A DNA stretch of 64,000 nt from Polynucleobacter sp. MG-6-Vaara-E2 (GCF_018687695.1 NZ_CP061303.1:1815847-1879846), one strand, 5' to 3'; shown: positions 51,491 through 61,103, counted from the stretch's first letter. Made by a program: numbers and translations. Notes: a model not told the origin generated them from the sequence alone.

Positions 51491-52180
51491 ATGAAACAAC
51501 TTGTTCTTATTCGTCATGGCGAATCTGCCTGGAACCTCGAAAACCGCTTCACGGGCTGGGCGGATGTTGACTTAACCCCTAAAGGTACTGAACAAGCACT
51601 TTCTGCCGGCCAAAACCTCAAGAAAGCAGGTTATGAATTTGATATCGCCTACACCTCTGTTCTGAGACGGGCTATTCGTACGCTTTGGCATGTTCAAGAC
51701 ACAATGGACCTCATGTGGATACCAGTAGTTCACAGCTGGCGCTTAAATGAGCGTCACTATGGTGCGCTTACGGGCCTTAACAAAGCAGAGACTGCTTCTA
51801 AGTATGGGGATGAGCAAGTGCATATTTGGCGCCGTTCGTATGACGTTCGCCCCCCATTACTTGAAATGGATGATGAGCGTAATCCAAAGAATGATAGTCG
51901 CTACTCAAAACTCAATCCTTCTGACATTCCACTTGGAGAATGCCTAAAAGATAACGTTGAACGCGTTCTTCCGCTATGGAATGAATCGATTGCGCCCGCG
52001 CTCAAAGCAAACAAGCGCGTATTACTAGTAGCTCATGGCAATAGTATCCGGTCTTTAATTAAATATTTAGACCAAATGTCCGATGAGGCCATTATGGAAG
52101 TCAATGTTCCTAATGGCGTTCCACTCGTTTATGAGCTGGACGATAACCTCAAGCCAATTCAACATTTCTATTTGGATTAA
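51491..52180 (+). CDS. gpmA: GpmA, 2,3-bisphosphoglycerate-dependent phosphoglycerate mutase
   Basis: GpmA interconverts 2- and 3-phosphoglycerate in glycolysis. The 229-residue protein has the phosphohistidine motif VLIRHGESAWN (H9 or so), FTGWADVDLTPKG, WRLNERHYGALTGLNKAE and the second histidine in LLVAHGNSIRSLIKYLDQMSD. It is followed by ctpA after a 10-base gap, a conserved pairing. Confidence 0.98.
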   Translation: MKQLVLIRHGESAWNLENRFTGWADVDLTPKGTEQALSAGQNLKKAGYEFDIAYTSVLRRAIRTLWHVQDTMDLMWIPVVHSWRLNERHYGALTGLNKAETASKYGDEQVHIWRRSYDVRPPLLEMDDERNPKNDSRYSKLNPSDIPLGECLKDNVERVLPLWNESIAPALKANKRVLLVAHGNSIRSLIKYLDQMSDEAIMEVNVPNGVPLVYELDDNLKPIQHFYLD

Positions 52181-52190
52181 TACATATAAC

Positions 52191-53624
52191 ATGCGTCAAT
52201 TTCTGAAGAACTTTGCCCTCATTGCAGTTGGCCTCATTGCTGGTGTGGCAGCCACTATCCAGCTCTCAGCTACCGCACAACAAGGAGCGCAGCTCCCCTT
52301 AGACGAACTGCGCACCCTCTCCAATGTGTTCGCCCAAATCAAACGTGAGTACGTAGAGCCCATTGAAGATAAACAGCTCTTAACCGATGCAGTTAAGGGC
52401 ATGGTGAGTAGTCTTGACCCTCACTCGACTTTTTTAGATAAAAAAGATTTTTCAGAAATGCAGGAGCAAACTTCAGGAAAGTTTGCTGGCCTTGGAATTG
52501 AGATTACCTCCGAAGATGGTGTTGTCAAGGTGTTAAATCCCATTGAAGATAGTCCTGCTGCGCGCGCCGGATTGCAAGCAGGTGACCTAATTACTCGGCT
52601 TGATGACAAACCTGTTCGTGGAATGTCGCTTGATAAAGCTGTGCGCACTATGCGCGGTACGCCTGGCACCAAAATTACTTTGACTGTTTATCGCAAAAGT
52701 GAGGAACGTAGTTTCCCAGTAACCATTACTCGCGCAGAAATCAAAGTTCAGTCTGTAAAAGCTAAGATCCTAGATAACGATATTGCTTGGGTACGAGTTA
52801 CTAGCTTTCAAGAGCGCACCGTCCCGGACTTAGCCAAAAAATTAATCGAGCTTTCTAATCAAGATCCAAAGATGAAAGGCATTATTTTGGATCTGCGCAA
52901 CAATGGTGGTGGCCTATTACAGGGAGCAGTTGGCGTCGCGGCAGCCTTCTTACCTGCAGATGCTGTGATTGTTTCAACCAAGGGTCAGGCACCAGATTCC
53001 AAGCAAGTATTTAATGCCACGCCAGCGATGTATCGTCTCAATGAACCAGGGGATCCTTTGGCAGGTGTACCTGAAATCTATAAAAAACTTCCAATGGTCG
53101 TTTTGGTAAATGCCTATTCTGCATCCGCTTCTGAAATCGTTGCAGGCGCCTTGCAAGATTACAAGCGCGCCACCATTATTGGTAAAACCACTTTTGGTAA
53201 AGGCTCGGTCCAAACTGTCCGCCCACTTTCCAATGACTCTGCCCTCAAGATTACTACCGCCTATTACTACACACCTAGCGGCAAATCGATTCAAGCATTT
53301 GGCGTCAAACCCGATATTCCAGTTGATCAAAATAAGGATGGCGACCCTGATGATGTCTTGATCACGCGTGAAATTGATAGCGAGAAACATCTTCGCAATA
53401 AACAATCTGCTGAAGATAAATTAATTAAGGACCGCGAGCAACGCCGCCTCGAAGAGTTACAACGCATTGAAGAAAAGAATGCAAAGAAGACTCCAGAGGA
53501 AAAAGGGAAGGATAAAAATAAGAAGCCGCCTGAGCTTGGTAGCTCAGATGATTTCATGCTTTCTCAAGCGGTAGCCTTTATCAACGGCCAACCGGTGAAA
53601 CGCTCCTCTTCTAAGCTTGAATAA
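52191..53624 (+). CDS. CtpA, S41 carboxy-terminal processing protease
   Basis: Periplasmic CtpA-type proteases cleave C-terminal ends of proteins, e.g. cell-wall hydrolases. The 477-residue protein has an N-terminal signal/anchor (about 5-27), a PDZ domain (about 95-170, PIEDSPAARAGLQAGDLI) and the S41 catalytic core with the serine in YSASASEIVAGAL (probably Ser312) and lysine in KTTFGKGSVQT (Lys337). The C-terminal 60 residues are highly charged (RRLEELQRIEEKNAKKTPEEKGK). I use the ATG at 52191 (MRQFLKNFALI); upstream frame extension overlaps gpmA. Confidence 0.95.
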   Translation: MRQFLKNFALIAVGLIAGVAATIQLSATAQQGAQLPLDELRTLSNVFAQIKREYVEPIEDKQLLTDAVKGMVSSLDPHSTFLDKKDFSEMQEQTSGKFAGLGIEITSEDGVVKVLNPIEDSPAARAGLQAGDLITRLDDKPVRGMSLDKAVRTMRGTPGTKITLTVYRKSEERSFPVTITRAEIKVQSVKAKILDNDIAWVRVTSFQERTVPDLAKKLIELSNQDPKMKGIILDLRNNGGGLLQGAVGVAAAFLPADAVIVSTKGQAPDSKQVFNATPAMYRLNEPGDPLAGVPEIYKKLPMVVLVNAYSASASEIVAGALQDYKRATIIGKTTFGKGSVQTVRPLSNDSALKITTAYYYTPSGKSIQAFGVKPDIPVDQNKDGDPDDVLITREIDSEKHLRNKQSAEDKLIKDREQRRLEELQRIEEKNAKKTPEEKGKDKNKKPPELGSSDDFMLSQAVAFINGQPVKRSSSKLE

Positions 53625-53641
53625 TTTTTCTTGGGCTGCAA

Positions 53642-54394
53642 ATGAATGATGAGCAGTTACTTCGCTACTCAAGGCATTTACTGCTTGAGGATATTGATGT
53701 TGAAGGTCAAGAGAAGTTACTAAAAACTCATGCTTTGATTATTGGGGCTGGTGGTCTAGGTAGTGCTGTAGCCCCATACCTTGCAGCAGCTGGGGTCGGG
53801 CACATTACTCTAGTTGATCATGATGATGTAGAGCTCACCAATCTGCAACGCCAAATCATGCACACCGAATCTACGATTGGTAAAAGTAAGGTTACATCTG
53901 GCAAACAATTTTTACAACAATTGAACTCCGGTATTGAGATCGAAACCATTCAATCAAAGGCAAATGAAGCTCTATTAGATGAATTACTGCCAAGCCTAGA
54001 TATTGTTTTAGATTGCACGGATAATTTCTCTACGAGACAACTCATCAATGCCAGTTGCGTTAAACATCTAAAACCTCTGGTATCAGGATCCGCATTACGC
54101 TTTGATGGTCAAGTTTCCGTATTCGACCACCGCAATGCAATTTCACCTTGCTATGGCTGTATTTTTTCACCAGCAGAAACATTTGAAGAGGTGAGCTGTG
54201 CCAGTATGGGAATTTTTTCTCCGCTTGTTGGCATTATCGGCGCCATACAAGCAGCGCAGGCGCTACAAGTATTGATTGGATTTGGGGAGCCTTTGGTAGG
54301 GCGTATGCTGCTTTGGAATGCGCGCACCACTCAGGTTGATCAAATTCGCATTGCAAGAAACCCAGACTGTCCAGTCTGTGGCGAGCACCACTAG
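53642..54394 (+). CDS. moeB: HesA/MoeB/ThiF family adenylyltransferase
   Basis: The 250-residue protein adenylates the C-terminus of a ubiquitin-like sulfur carrier (MoaD or ThiS). It has SRHLLLEDIDVEGQEKL, the ATP-binding GAGGLGSAVAPYLAAAGVG, NLQRQ, the DCTDNF and the zinc pairs CYGCIF and CPVCGEH. It could be MoeB or ThiF; the lone copy between ctpA and ptsI cannot decide, so the symbol is tentative. It begins 17 bases after ctpA and converges with ptsI. Confidence 0.88.
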   Translation: MNDEQLLRYSRHLLLEDIDVEGQEKLLKTHALIIGAGGLGSAVAPYLAAAGVGHITLVDHDDVELTNLQRQIMHTESTIGKSKVTSGKQFLQQLNSGIEIETIQSKANEALLDELLPSLDIVLDCTDNFSTRQLINASCVKHLKPLVSGSALRFDGQVSVFDHRNAISPCYGCIFSPAETFEEVSCASMGIFSPLVGIIGAIQAAQALQVLIGFGEPLVGRMLLWNARTTQVDQIRIARNPDCPVCGEHH

Positions 54395-54396
54395 GG

Positions 54397-54415
54397 GCTA
54401 GCGATTTACGCTAGC
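54397..54415. terminator. Hairpin between moeB and ptsI
   Basis: GCTAGCG (54397-54403) and CGCTAGC (54409-54415) form a 7-base-pair stem with an ATTTA loop between two convergent genes; it contains the ptsI stop codon. No T-tract follows, so it is at most a weak terminator. Confidence 0.4.
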
Positions 54416-56157
54416 AAGCGTTCTAAGGCCTTGGCCTGAGCCTCAGGCTCATAAGCCTTCAGCACTCTAGGGAAGCGGGCTTTCAACATACCTACATTGG
54501 CTTGCAGAATCTCTCGTTTCACCAGCAATAGCTGACTGAAATGCATTGAGAAATCCGTTAACCCCATAGCAAGTAACAACTTGGTTAATGCAGGATCCCC
54601 TGCCATCTCACCACATACGGCAACTGGAACATTGGCGCGCTTCGCTTGATCAATAATACTGGCGATCAAATTTAAGATGGCTGGATGCAAAGGATCATAT
54701 AAATGAGCTACCGCATGATCTGCGCGATCAATCGCTAAGGTGTACTGAATTAAATCATTCGTTCCAATGGACAGAAAATCAAAGCGATTAATAAACAAGG
54801 GTAAGACTAAAGCGGCGGCAGGTATTTCAATCATGGCGCCAACTTGAATATTCGGATTAAAAGATTGACCCCTGTGTAATAGCTGTTGCTTTGCTTTTTC
54901 AATCAGACGGAAAGTTTCATCGATTTCTTTGGCATGCGCCAACATAGGAATCATGATGCGCGCTTGACCATGGGCAGATGCTCGCAGAATCGCTCTTAGT
55001 TGTGTCAAAAAGATTTCTGGCTCAGTTAAAGACCAACGAATCGCCCGCAAACCTAATGGTGATGTGCCAGTTTGAGAAACATCACCGCCGCCAGCACCCA
55101 AAGCCTTATCAGCCCCCACATCAATTGTTCTAATGTTGACAGGTAAGCCATGCATTAAATCGACTACACAACGATATTCTTGATATTGTTGCTCTTCATC
55201 TGGTAAAGCTTGCTTGCGATCCATAAATAAAAATTCAGATCGGAATAAACCTACACCAACCGCACCAAGCTTTACTGCCTGTACCGCATCCTCCGGTAAC
55301 TCGATATTGGCAAAAAGCTCAATATCAACTCGGTCCAAAGTTTCTGTCTTGGCATGCTTTAACTGTTGAAGCTTGCGCGCTTCTTTTGCTGCTTGAGTCT
55401 GTTGCTTTCGATACTCCGCTAATAATTGCTCATCAGGGGCAACCACCACAATGCCCTGCTCGCCATTCAAGATAAGCCAATCACCATGACGAATCATTTC
55501 ACTAGCATGCCGCACACCGACTACCGCTGGAATTTCCATGCTGCGCGCCACAATAGCAGTGTGCGATGTTTTACCGCCAAGATCGGTCACAAAACCAGTA
55601 AAGGCATGCTCCTTAAAGCGTAGCATGTCATGGGGCGCAATATCGTGAGCAACAATAATAGACTCCACACCAACGTCGCTAGAGGGTAAAAAATCAGAAT
55701 CCTTAAGTGCATCCTTCTGGGCATTGAGGGCTTTAATTACCCGCTCTGCTACCTGACGAATATCATTTGCGCGCTCTTTTAAATAAGGATCCTCAATTTC
55801 AGCAAACTGCTCTAATAGATCGTTAAGCTCAGTAGTTAGAGCCCAAGCTGCATTTAATCGCTGAGTGCGAATGAGCTTGATTGGTTTTTCTGCAAGCGCT
55901 GGGTCAGCAAGAATCATGCCGTGCACATCTAAAAAAGCGGCCATTTCTTGCGGAGCATCTTTAGGCAAACCTGAGCGTAATTGATCAAGCTCTAGTCGAA
56001 CTTGATTGAATGCATCTAATAATTTTTGAGCCTCTGCCTCTTCTTTACCGGGCTCGACCAAATAATGACTGACCTCCAAAGCTGCACGCGAAATCAGTAC
56101 CGCTTTGCCAATGGCAATTCCTTTCGATACCGGTATTCCGTGTAGAGCAAACGTCAT
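54406..56157 (-). CDS. ptsI: PTS enzyme I (phosphoenolpyruvate-protein phosphotransferase)
   Basis: EI transfers phosphate from PEP to HPr. The 583-residue protein has the phosphohistidine in GGKTSHTAIVARSMEIPA (H199), the PEP-binding core (GVGLFRSEFLFM, SIGTNDLIQYTLAIDR) and the active cysteine in VAVCGEMAGD near 510. With no GAF domain it is the ordinary EI, not EI-Ntr (PtsP). It follows ptsH after 2 bases. No EIIB/C sugar permease is near, so the chain probably ends at EIIA-Man and PtsN for regulation. Confidence 0.96.
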   Translation of the reverse strand: MTFALHGIPVSKGIAIGKAVLISRAALEVSHYLVEPGKEEAEAQKLLDAFNQVRLELDQLRSGLPKDAPQEMAAFLDVHGMILADPALAEKPIKLIRTQRLNAAWALTTELNDLLEQFAEIEDPYLKERANDIRQVAERVIKALNAQKDALKDSDFLPSSDVGVESIIVAHDIAPHDMLRFKEHAFTGFVTDLGGKTSHTAIVARSMEIPAVVGVRHASEMIRHGDWLILNGEQGIVVVAPDEQLLAEYRKQQTQAAKEARKLQQLKHAKTETLDRVDIELFANIELPEDAVQAVKLGAVGVGLFRSEFLFMDRKQALPDEEQQYQEYRCVVDLMHGLPVNIRTIDVGADKALGAGGGDVSQTGTSPLGLRAIRWSLTEPEIFLTQLRAILRASAHGQARIMIPMLAHAKEIDETFRLIEKAKQQLLHRGQSFNPNIQVGAMIEIPAAALVLPLFINRFDFLSIGTNDLIQYTLAIDRADHAVAHLYDPLHPAILNLIASIIDQAKRANVPVAVCGEMAGDPALTKLLLAMGLTDFSMHFSQLLLVKREILQANVGMLKARFPRVLKAYEPEAQAKALERLLA

Positions 56158-56159
56158 TT

Positions 56160-56429
56160 CTACTCGCCTTCTCCAAAGCGATCATTTATTAATGCTGTGA
56201 GGGCTTCCATAGCCTCATTAGCTTTGTCACCCACAGTTTCCAAAGTTACAGTACTGCCAATACCAGCAGCCAGCATCATCACGCCCATAATACTTTTTGC
56301 GTTAATTTGACGCCCATTGCGTGACAACAATATTTCACACGGAAACTGAGCAGCTAATTGAGATAACTTAGCGGATGCTCTAGCGTGAAGTCCTAATTTA
56401 TTGATAATCTCGATTTCAACTACAGGCAT
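56160..56429 (-). CDS. ptsH: HPr phosphocarrier protein
   Basis: The 89-residue HPr has the EI target H15 in GLHARAS and the HprK target Ser46 in NAKSIMGVMMLAAG. The presence of both sites together with hprK elsewhere in the window supports dual phosphorylation. It lies between the EIIA-Man-type gene (17-base gap) and ptsI (2-base gap). In betaproteobacteria this set regulates rather than imports sugars (established for relatives, inferred here). Confidence 0.97.
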   Translation of the reverse strand: MPVVEIEIINKLGLHARASAKLSQLAAQFPCEILLSRNGRQINAKSIMGVMMLAAGIGSTVTLETVGDKANEAMEALTALINDRFGEGE

Positions 56430-56446
56430 TGTGTGCTCCGCTCCTC

Positions 56447-56869
56447 TTACACTTGATCTACTTTTGCGCCAAGACGCAAAATTCCATGCTGTCCACCAGC
56501 AAGTGCTTTTTTAGATAACTCTTCTAAACCTTCGCCACGATGAGAGATGCAACGCATCAACATCGGCAAATTCAAACCCGCTAAAACAATCACCGGCGCA
56601 TTGAGTCCAGACAATGGACCTAAGCTTTCAAGCTTAGACGCTACGTTCGCAGGAGTCGCGCCCATCACATCCGTCAATATGAGGACGCCGTTACCGGTAT
56701 TCACGCCATATGCCGCTTTGAGTACGCGATCAAAACTGGCTTTGATGTCTTCATGCGGAGGAATATCAACTGCCCTTACTCGCTCCGGCACCACGCCAAA
56801 TGTGTGTTCAGCAAAACTCAGCATTGCGCTTGCAATGGGAGTATGTGCAACGATTATGATTCCAGCCAT
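56447..56869 (-). CDS. PTS EIIA component, mannose/sorbose type
   Basis: The 140-residue protein is a single EIIA-Man-like domain: MAGIIIVAHTPIASAML with the phospho-accepting histidine H9, then VLILTDVMGATPANVA. No EIIB, EIIC or EIID follows, so it likely has a regulatory job in the incomplete PTS, as known in Proteobacteria with HprK. I use the ATG at 56869, one base after the gshB stop; a longer frame from 56890 would overlap gshB. Confidence 0.92.
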   Translation of the reverse strand: MAGIIIVAHTPIASAMLSFAEHTFGVVPERVRAVDIPPHEDIKASFDRVLKAAYGVNTGNGVLILTDVMGATPANVASKLESLGPLSGLNAPVIVLAGLNLPMLMRCISHRGEGLEELSKKALAGGQHGILRLGAKVDQV

Positions 56870-56870
56870 A

Positions 56871-57812
56871 TTATGAAATTGTCCTTTCAAGGGCCTTTAA
56901 CCAAAAATGCGGTACATCAAAATGACTTTGATTAGTAATTTCAACAAAACAGGTTGGACTAGTAACATTGATTTCAGTTAAATAACCACCAATCAAATCT
57001 AATCCAACCAAGAATAACCCGCGCTGATTAAGAATGGGGGCTAATTTTTCAGCAATTCTTTGCTCGTTTGTACTCAAAGGCATTGCTACGCCTTTACCAC
57101 CTGCGGCTAAATTACCGCGAATCTCTGTTCCCTGGGGAATGCGAGCCAACGCATATGGCACTACTTCGCCACCAATTAATAAAACCCGCTTATCGCCATC
57201 TGCAATCTCAGGCAAAAATCGTTGCACCATCAGAGTTCTCGAACCATTCTCACCCAAAGTCTCAACAATACTTGCGAGATTCAAGCCGTCTGGCCCAACC
57301 CGGAAAACGCCCATACCACCCATACCATCGAGCGGCTTGATAACAATATCTCCATACGTCTTATGAAAAGCTTCAACCGCACTCAGCTCTCGTGTAACTA
57401 ATGTTGGCGGAATAAGATCAGGAAATTCGGTGATAGAAAGTTTTTCAGAATGATCACGAACTGCGGCAGGATCATTAAATACCTTCGCACCCTGTCTTGT
57501 TGCAGCAGATAGGAGCCATGTTGTATTGAGATACTCAATATCAAAAGGTGGGTCTGTTCTCATCTGCACTGCAGAAAATGTATTAAGAGCTTTCGATTGA
57601 ACATCGCCCAACTCAAACCAAGAAGTGGAACTTGGTTTTATGAGAAGCGATTGACAGTCGGCGACCACTAGATTATCTTTCCACAAAACATTACGACTCT
57701 GGCAAAACCACAGATGATGTCCTACCTCTTGAGCAACCCGCATCATCGCCAAAGTGGAATCTTTCTCTATCTTGAAAGACTCTAAAGGGTCAGCAATAAA
57801 TAAAAGATCCAT
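56871..57812 (-). CDS. gshB: Glutathione synthetase
   Basis: GshB joins gamma-glutamylcysteine and glycine with ATP. The 313-residue ATP-grasp protein has the N-terminal MDLLFIADPLESFKIEKDST, QMRTDPPFDIEYLNTTWLL, VIKPLDGMGGMGVFRV and GLDLIGGYLTEINVTSPT. It is downstream of gshA (28-base gap) and upstream of the PTS genes. Confidence 0.97.
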   Translation of the reverse strand: MDLLFIADPLESFKIEKDSTLAMMRVAQEVGHHLWFCQSRNVLWKDNLVVADCQSLLIKPSSTSWFELGDVQSKALNTFSAVQMRTDPPFDIEYLNTTWLLSAATRQGAKVFNDPAAVRDHSEKLSITEFPDLIPPTLVTRELSAVEAFHKTYGDIVIKPLDGMGGMGVFRVGPDGLNLASIVETLGENGSRTLMVQRFLPEIADGDKRVLLIGGEVVPYALARIPQGTEIRGNLAAGGKGVAMPLSTNEQRIAEKLAPILNQRGLFLVGLDLIGGYLTEINVTSPTCFVEITNQSHFDVPHFWLKALERTIS

Positions 57813-57840
57813 GTTCTTCTACTGGGCTTTTTGCATTGCT

Positions 57841-59139
57841 CTAAGCAACTTCCATATCAGGGTCTGTTCTCTCAAGCTCAAGCGAGGCTGCCAACAAAGC
57901 GAGACGAGCTACAACACCATAGAGATAAAAGCGATTTGGCGCTGCACTACCAGGCTTGGCACTGAGATCTGGCATAGAGTTTTGCTCAAATGCCAGAGGA
58001 ACAAAATGCATTCCTGGGGCATTCAAGTTCTCATCTGGGCCACGATCAGTATGAACGCGATAGAACCCGCCAATCACATACCGATCGATCATGTACACCA
58101 CTGGTTCGGCTACAGCCTCGTTCACTTTCTCGAAGGTATAAACACCCTCTTGAATCAAGACATCGCTAACCTCAAGACCTTCTTTCACAACACTCATCTT
58201 ATTGCGGTCTTTACGGTTTAAGCCTTTGAGTTGCGCCGGATCATTCACTACCATCACGCCCATGCCATAGGTACCCGCATCTGCTTTTACTACGACATAA
58301 GGCTTTTCTTTGATACCGTACTCACGATATTTTTTAGCAGTCTTTTTGAGAACCTGCTCAACAGCAGTTTGTAACTCATCCTCACCTTTGCGCTCATGAA
58401 AATTAATATTCGAGCAACTCGTGAAATAAGGATTAATCATCCACTGATCAATATCAACCACCTTGGCAAATTTCTTAGCCACTTCTTCATAAGCAGCGAA
58501 GTGATTAGACTTGCGACGGACATGCCAACCAGCATGCAGCCCAGGCAATAGATACTGCTCATGGATATTTTCCAAAATCGGAGGAATGCCAGCAGATAAA
58601 TCGTTGTTGAGCAAAATTGAACAAGGATCAAAATCCTTTAAGCCCAAGCGCTGCTTCTTCAAGCCTAAGCGCGACAGAGGCTCCATTAGCAAGCGATTGC
58701 CATCAGGCAGCTCAATCCAGGTTGGCTTTTTAATTTCTTCAGAGAATGTACCCAGGCGAACATTTAGTCCAGCCTGACGCAAGATTGATGATAGACGTGC
58801 AATATTTTGCAGGTAAAACGTATTGCGAGTATGTCGCTCAGGAATCAGCAATAAATTTTTGGCTTCTGGGCAGATCTTCTCAATTGCAGCCATTGCTGCT
58901 TGCACAGCCAAAGGCAACATTTGAGGCGACAGATTATTAAAGCCACCTGGAAAAAGGTTGGTATCAACTGGGGCCAGCTTAAACCCTGAATTACGTAAAT
59001 CTACTGAGCAATAAAAAGGTGGCGTATGTTCTTGCCATTCAAGCCTGAACCAGCGCTCAATGGTTGGGGTGGCTTCAAGGACCTTTGACTCCAGTTCGAG
59101 CAAAGGACCGCTAAGGGCAGTAATGAGATGTGGAACCAT
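57841..59139 (-). CDS. gshA: Glutamate-cysteine ligase (proteobacterial GshA, ferrooxidans type)
   Basis: GshA makes gamma-glutamylcysteine, the first step of glutathione synthesis. The 432-residue protein resembles the betaproteobacterial type with ATP-grasp-like regions (KPYVVVKADAGTYGMGVMVV, VLIQEGVYTF, VYMIDRYVIGGFYRVH) rather than E. coli GshA. It lies immediately before gshB, so both steps are coded together. Its ATG is 103 bases from the amtB stop with a terminator between. Confidence 0.9.
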   Translation of the reverse strand: MVPHLITALSGPLLELESKVLEATPTIERWFRLEWQEHTPPFYCSVDLRNSGFKLAPVDTNLFPGGFNNLSPQMLPLAVQAAMAAIEKICPEAKNLLLIPERHTRNTFYLQNIARLSSILRQAGLNVRLGTFSEEIKKPTWIELPDGNRLLMEPLSRLGLKKQRLGLKDFDPCSILLNNDLSAGIPPILENIHEQYLLPGLHAGWHVRRKSNHFAAYEEVAKKFAKVVDIDQWMINPYFTSCSNINFHERKGEDELQTAVEQVLKKTAKKYREYGIKEKPYVVVKADAGTYGMGVMVVNDPAQLKGLNRKDRNKMSVVKEGLEVSDVLIQEGVYTFEKVNEAVAEPVVYMIDRYVIGGFYRVHTDRGPDENLNAPGMHFVPLAFEQNSMPDLSAKPGSAAPNRFYLYGVVARLALLAASLELERTDPDMEVA

Positions 59140-59169
59140 TCCACCATTGTAAGATTATTAAAAGAAAGA

Positions 59170-59191
59170 CGCGGGATCCTAGGATCCCGCG
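59170..59191 (-). terminator. Terminator of the porin-glnK-amtB transcript
   Basis: A perfect 22-base palindrome (half-site CGCGGGATCCT) lies 52 bases after the amtB stop; on the minus strand it is followed by TCTTTCTTTT. It ends the amtB transcript and insulates gshA. Confidence 0.8.
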
Positions 59192-59242
59192 CTTAAAACT
59201 AGGCAGCCAAGAGGGCCGCCCAGTGAGGGGTAAATCTACAGA

Positions 59243-60727
59243 TTAAGACTCGTAGGCAGACTCACCATGTGAGCTGATATCCAAGCCTTCGCGCTCTTCT
59301 TCTTCCTTGACCCGCAAACCGATCACGATATCGATCAATTTGAAGGCAATGAAAGAAACTACGCCAGACCAGATTATGGTGGTAATCACACCTTGCGCTT
59401 GGATCCATAATTGGCTAGCAATTGAGTAATCAGGAGCAACTGCGTTCGCTACATAATCCCAAATACCAGAGCCGCCAAGTGCTGGATCAGCAAATACACC
59501 AGTCAACAATGCGCCAGTAATACCGCCTACGCCGTGAACACCGAATACATCCAAGCTGTCATCTGAACCCAATATTTTCTTGAGACCGGTAACACCCCAG
59601 AGGCAAACAACGCCAGCGATCAAACCAATGATGATGGAACCCATTGGACCAGCAAAACCAGCTGCAGGAGTAATCGCAACTAAACCAGCCACGCAACCAG
59701 AAGCAGCACCCAACATGGAAGGCTTGCCTTTGAGAACCCACTCAGCAACAGACCAGCCCAAAACAGCAGCAGCAGTAGCTAAGTATGTATTCACGAAAGC
59801 TAACGCTGCGCTACCGTTTGCTTCGAGAGCTGAGCCGGCGTTGAAACCAAACCAACCGAACCACAAGAGAGCAGCACCAGTCATCACATAAACTAAGTTA
59901 TGTGGCTTCATTGCTTCTTTGCCGTAACCAATGCGCTTGCCGATTACAAAGGAACCAACCAAACCAGCGATCGCAGCGTTGATGTGAACAACCGTACCAC
60001 CAGCAAAGTCAAGAACACCCTTTTGCCATAACCAACCAGCACGTGCAGTAATCGCCTCAAGTGATGCAGCATCTTTGATGTCATCAGGACCAGGCCAGAA
60101 CCAAACCATGTGTGCGATTGGCAAGTAGCTCAATGTGAACCAAATAACCATGAACACCAAAATTGCAGAGAACTTAGCGCGCTCAGCAAAAGAGCCGATG
60201 ATCAAGCAGCAAGTAATCGTTGCAAATACTGCTTGGAAGGCCATAAATACATACTCAGGAATTACAACACCCTTACTAAAGGTTGCTGCGACAGAGTCTG
60301 GATTCATTCCACCCAAGAAGAGGCGATCAAGGCCACCCACAAATGCTCCACCTTCTGTGAATGCAAGGCTGTAGCCATAAATTGACCAAAGCACTGTAAT
60401 CAAAGAAAACACCATGAAACATTGCATACAAATAGACAAGATGTTCTTGCTACGTGTTAAACCACCGTAGAACAATGCCAAACCAGGAAGAGTCATCAAC
60501 AGCACCAGTGCTGTACAAACCATCATCCAAGCGGTATCAGCTTTGTTGCACTTTTCGGAACAAAGAACGGGTGCAGGCTCTGCAGCGGCTGGGGTTGCAG
60601 CCGGAGCAGTCACTGCTGGTTTTTTTACTTCATCAGCATGTGCTGGCGAAGTAACTATTACACCAGTAGCACCAATAGCCAAAGCCATCGCACCACCAGC
60701 AACGAGTCGTTTCATCCAAGTTAACAT
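59243..60727 (-). CDS. amtB: AmtB, ammonium transporter
   Basis: AmtB conducts ammonia/ammonium across the inner membrane. The protein has a signal peptide (residues 1-31, ending SPAHA), an Ala/Pro-rich periplasmic stretch with two Cys (about 33-66), then 11 membrane helices. Family segments are GLALFYGGLTRSKN, AGGTVVHINAAIAGL (first pore His) and GVHGVGGITGALLTG (second His). A cytoplasmic tail ends DISSHGESAYES. I use the ATG at 60727 with GAGAGG upstream; the longer frame to 60898 overlaps glnK. GlnK, coded upstream, plugs AmtB when nitrogen is ample. Confidence 0.96.
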   Translation of the reverse strand: MLTWMKRLVAGGAMALAIGATGVIVTSPAHADEVKKPAVTAPAATPAAAEPAPVLCSEKCNKADTAWMMVCTALVLLMTLPGLALFYGGLTRSKNILSICMQCFMVFSLITVLWSIYGYSLAFTEGGAFVGGLDRLFLGGMNPDSVAATFSKGVVIPEYVFMAFQAVFATITCCLIIGSFAERAKFSAILVFMVIWFTLSYLPIAHMVWFWPGPDDIKDAASLEAITARAGWLWQKGVLDFAGGTVVHINAAIAGLVGSFVIGKRIGYGKEAMKPHNLVYVMTGAALLWFGWFGFNAGSALEANGSAALAFVNTYLATAAAVLGWSVAEWVLKGKPSMLGAASGCVAGLVAITPAAGFAGPMGSIIIGLIAGVVCLWGVTGLKKILGSDDSLDVFGVHGVGGITGALLTGVFADPALGGSGIWDYVANAVAPDYSIASQLWIQAQGVITTIIWSGVVSFIAFKLIDIVIGLRVKEEEEREGLDISSHGESAYES

Positions 60728-60740
60728 TTTGAACCTCTCT

Positions 60741-61079
60741 TTAAAGTGCTGACGCGCCGGTTTCACCGGTACGAATACGAATGACGTGCTCAACTGGGGA
60801 GACAAAAATCTTGCCATCACCAATTTTGCCTGTACGTGCGGATTTTTCAATTGCTTCAATCGCACGCTCCAAGATGCCATCTTCAACAGCAGCTTCAATT
60901 TTTACCTTAGGTAAAAAGTCGACAACATACTCAGCACCGCGATACAACTCGGTGTGACCCTTTTGACGACCAAAGCCTTTAACTTCAGTGACAGTGATGC
61001 CCGAAACTCCCACTTCCGAGAGAGCTTCACGCACTTCGTCAAGCTTGAAGGGCTTGATGATTGCGGTAATTAATTTCAT
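60741..61079 (-). CDS. glnK: PII nitrogen regulatory protein (GlnK type)
   Basis: The 112-residue PII protein has the uridylylated Y51 in the T-loop (KGHTELYRGAEYVVDF), the B-loop TGKIGDGKIFV and the C-loop EHVIRIRTGETG. It signals nitrogen status and blocks AmtB. Its place between the porin and amtB, 13 bases before the amtB ATG, marks it as GlnK rather than GlnB. A good ribosome site (GGAG) precedes its ATG. Confidence 0.96.
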   Translation of the reverse strand: MKLITAIIKPFKLDEVREALSEVGVSGITVTEVKGFGRQKGHTELYRGAEYVVDFLPKVKIEAAVEDGILERAIEAIEKSARTGKIGDGKIFVSPVEHVIRIRTGETGASAL

Positions 61080-61103
61080 GTGTTTCTCCGTTCAGAGTGG
61101 AAA

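Noticed and set aside
60728..60898. 57-residue N-terminal extension of amtB
   Set aside because: It overlaps glnK in another frame; the ATG at 60727 has a good ribosome site and starts a proper signal peptide.
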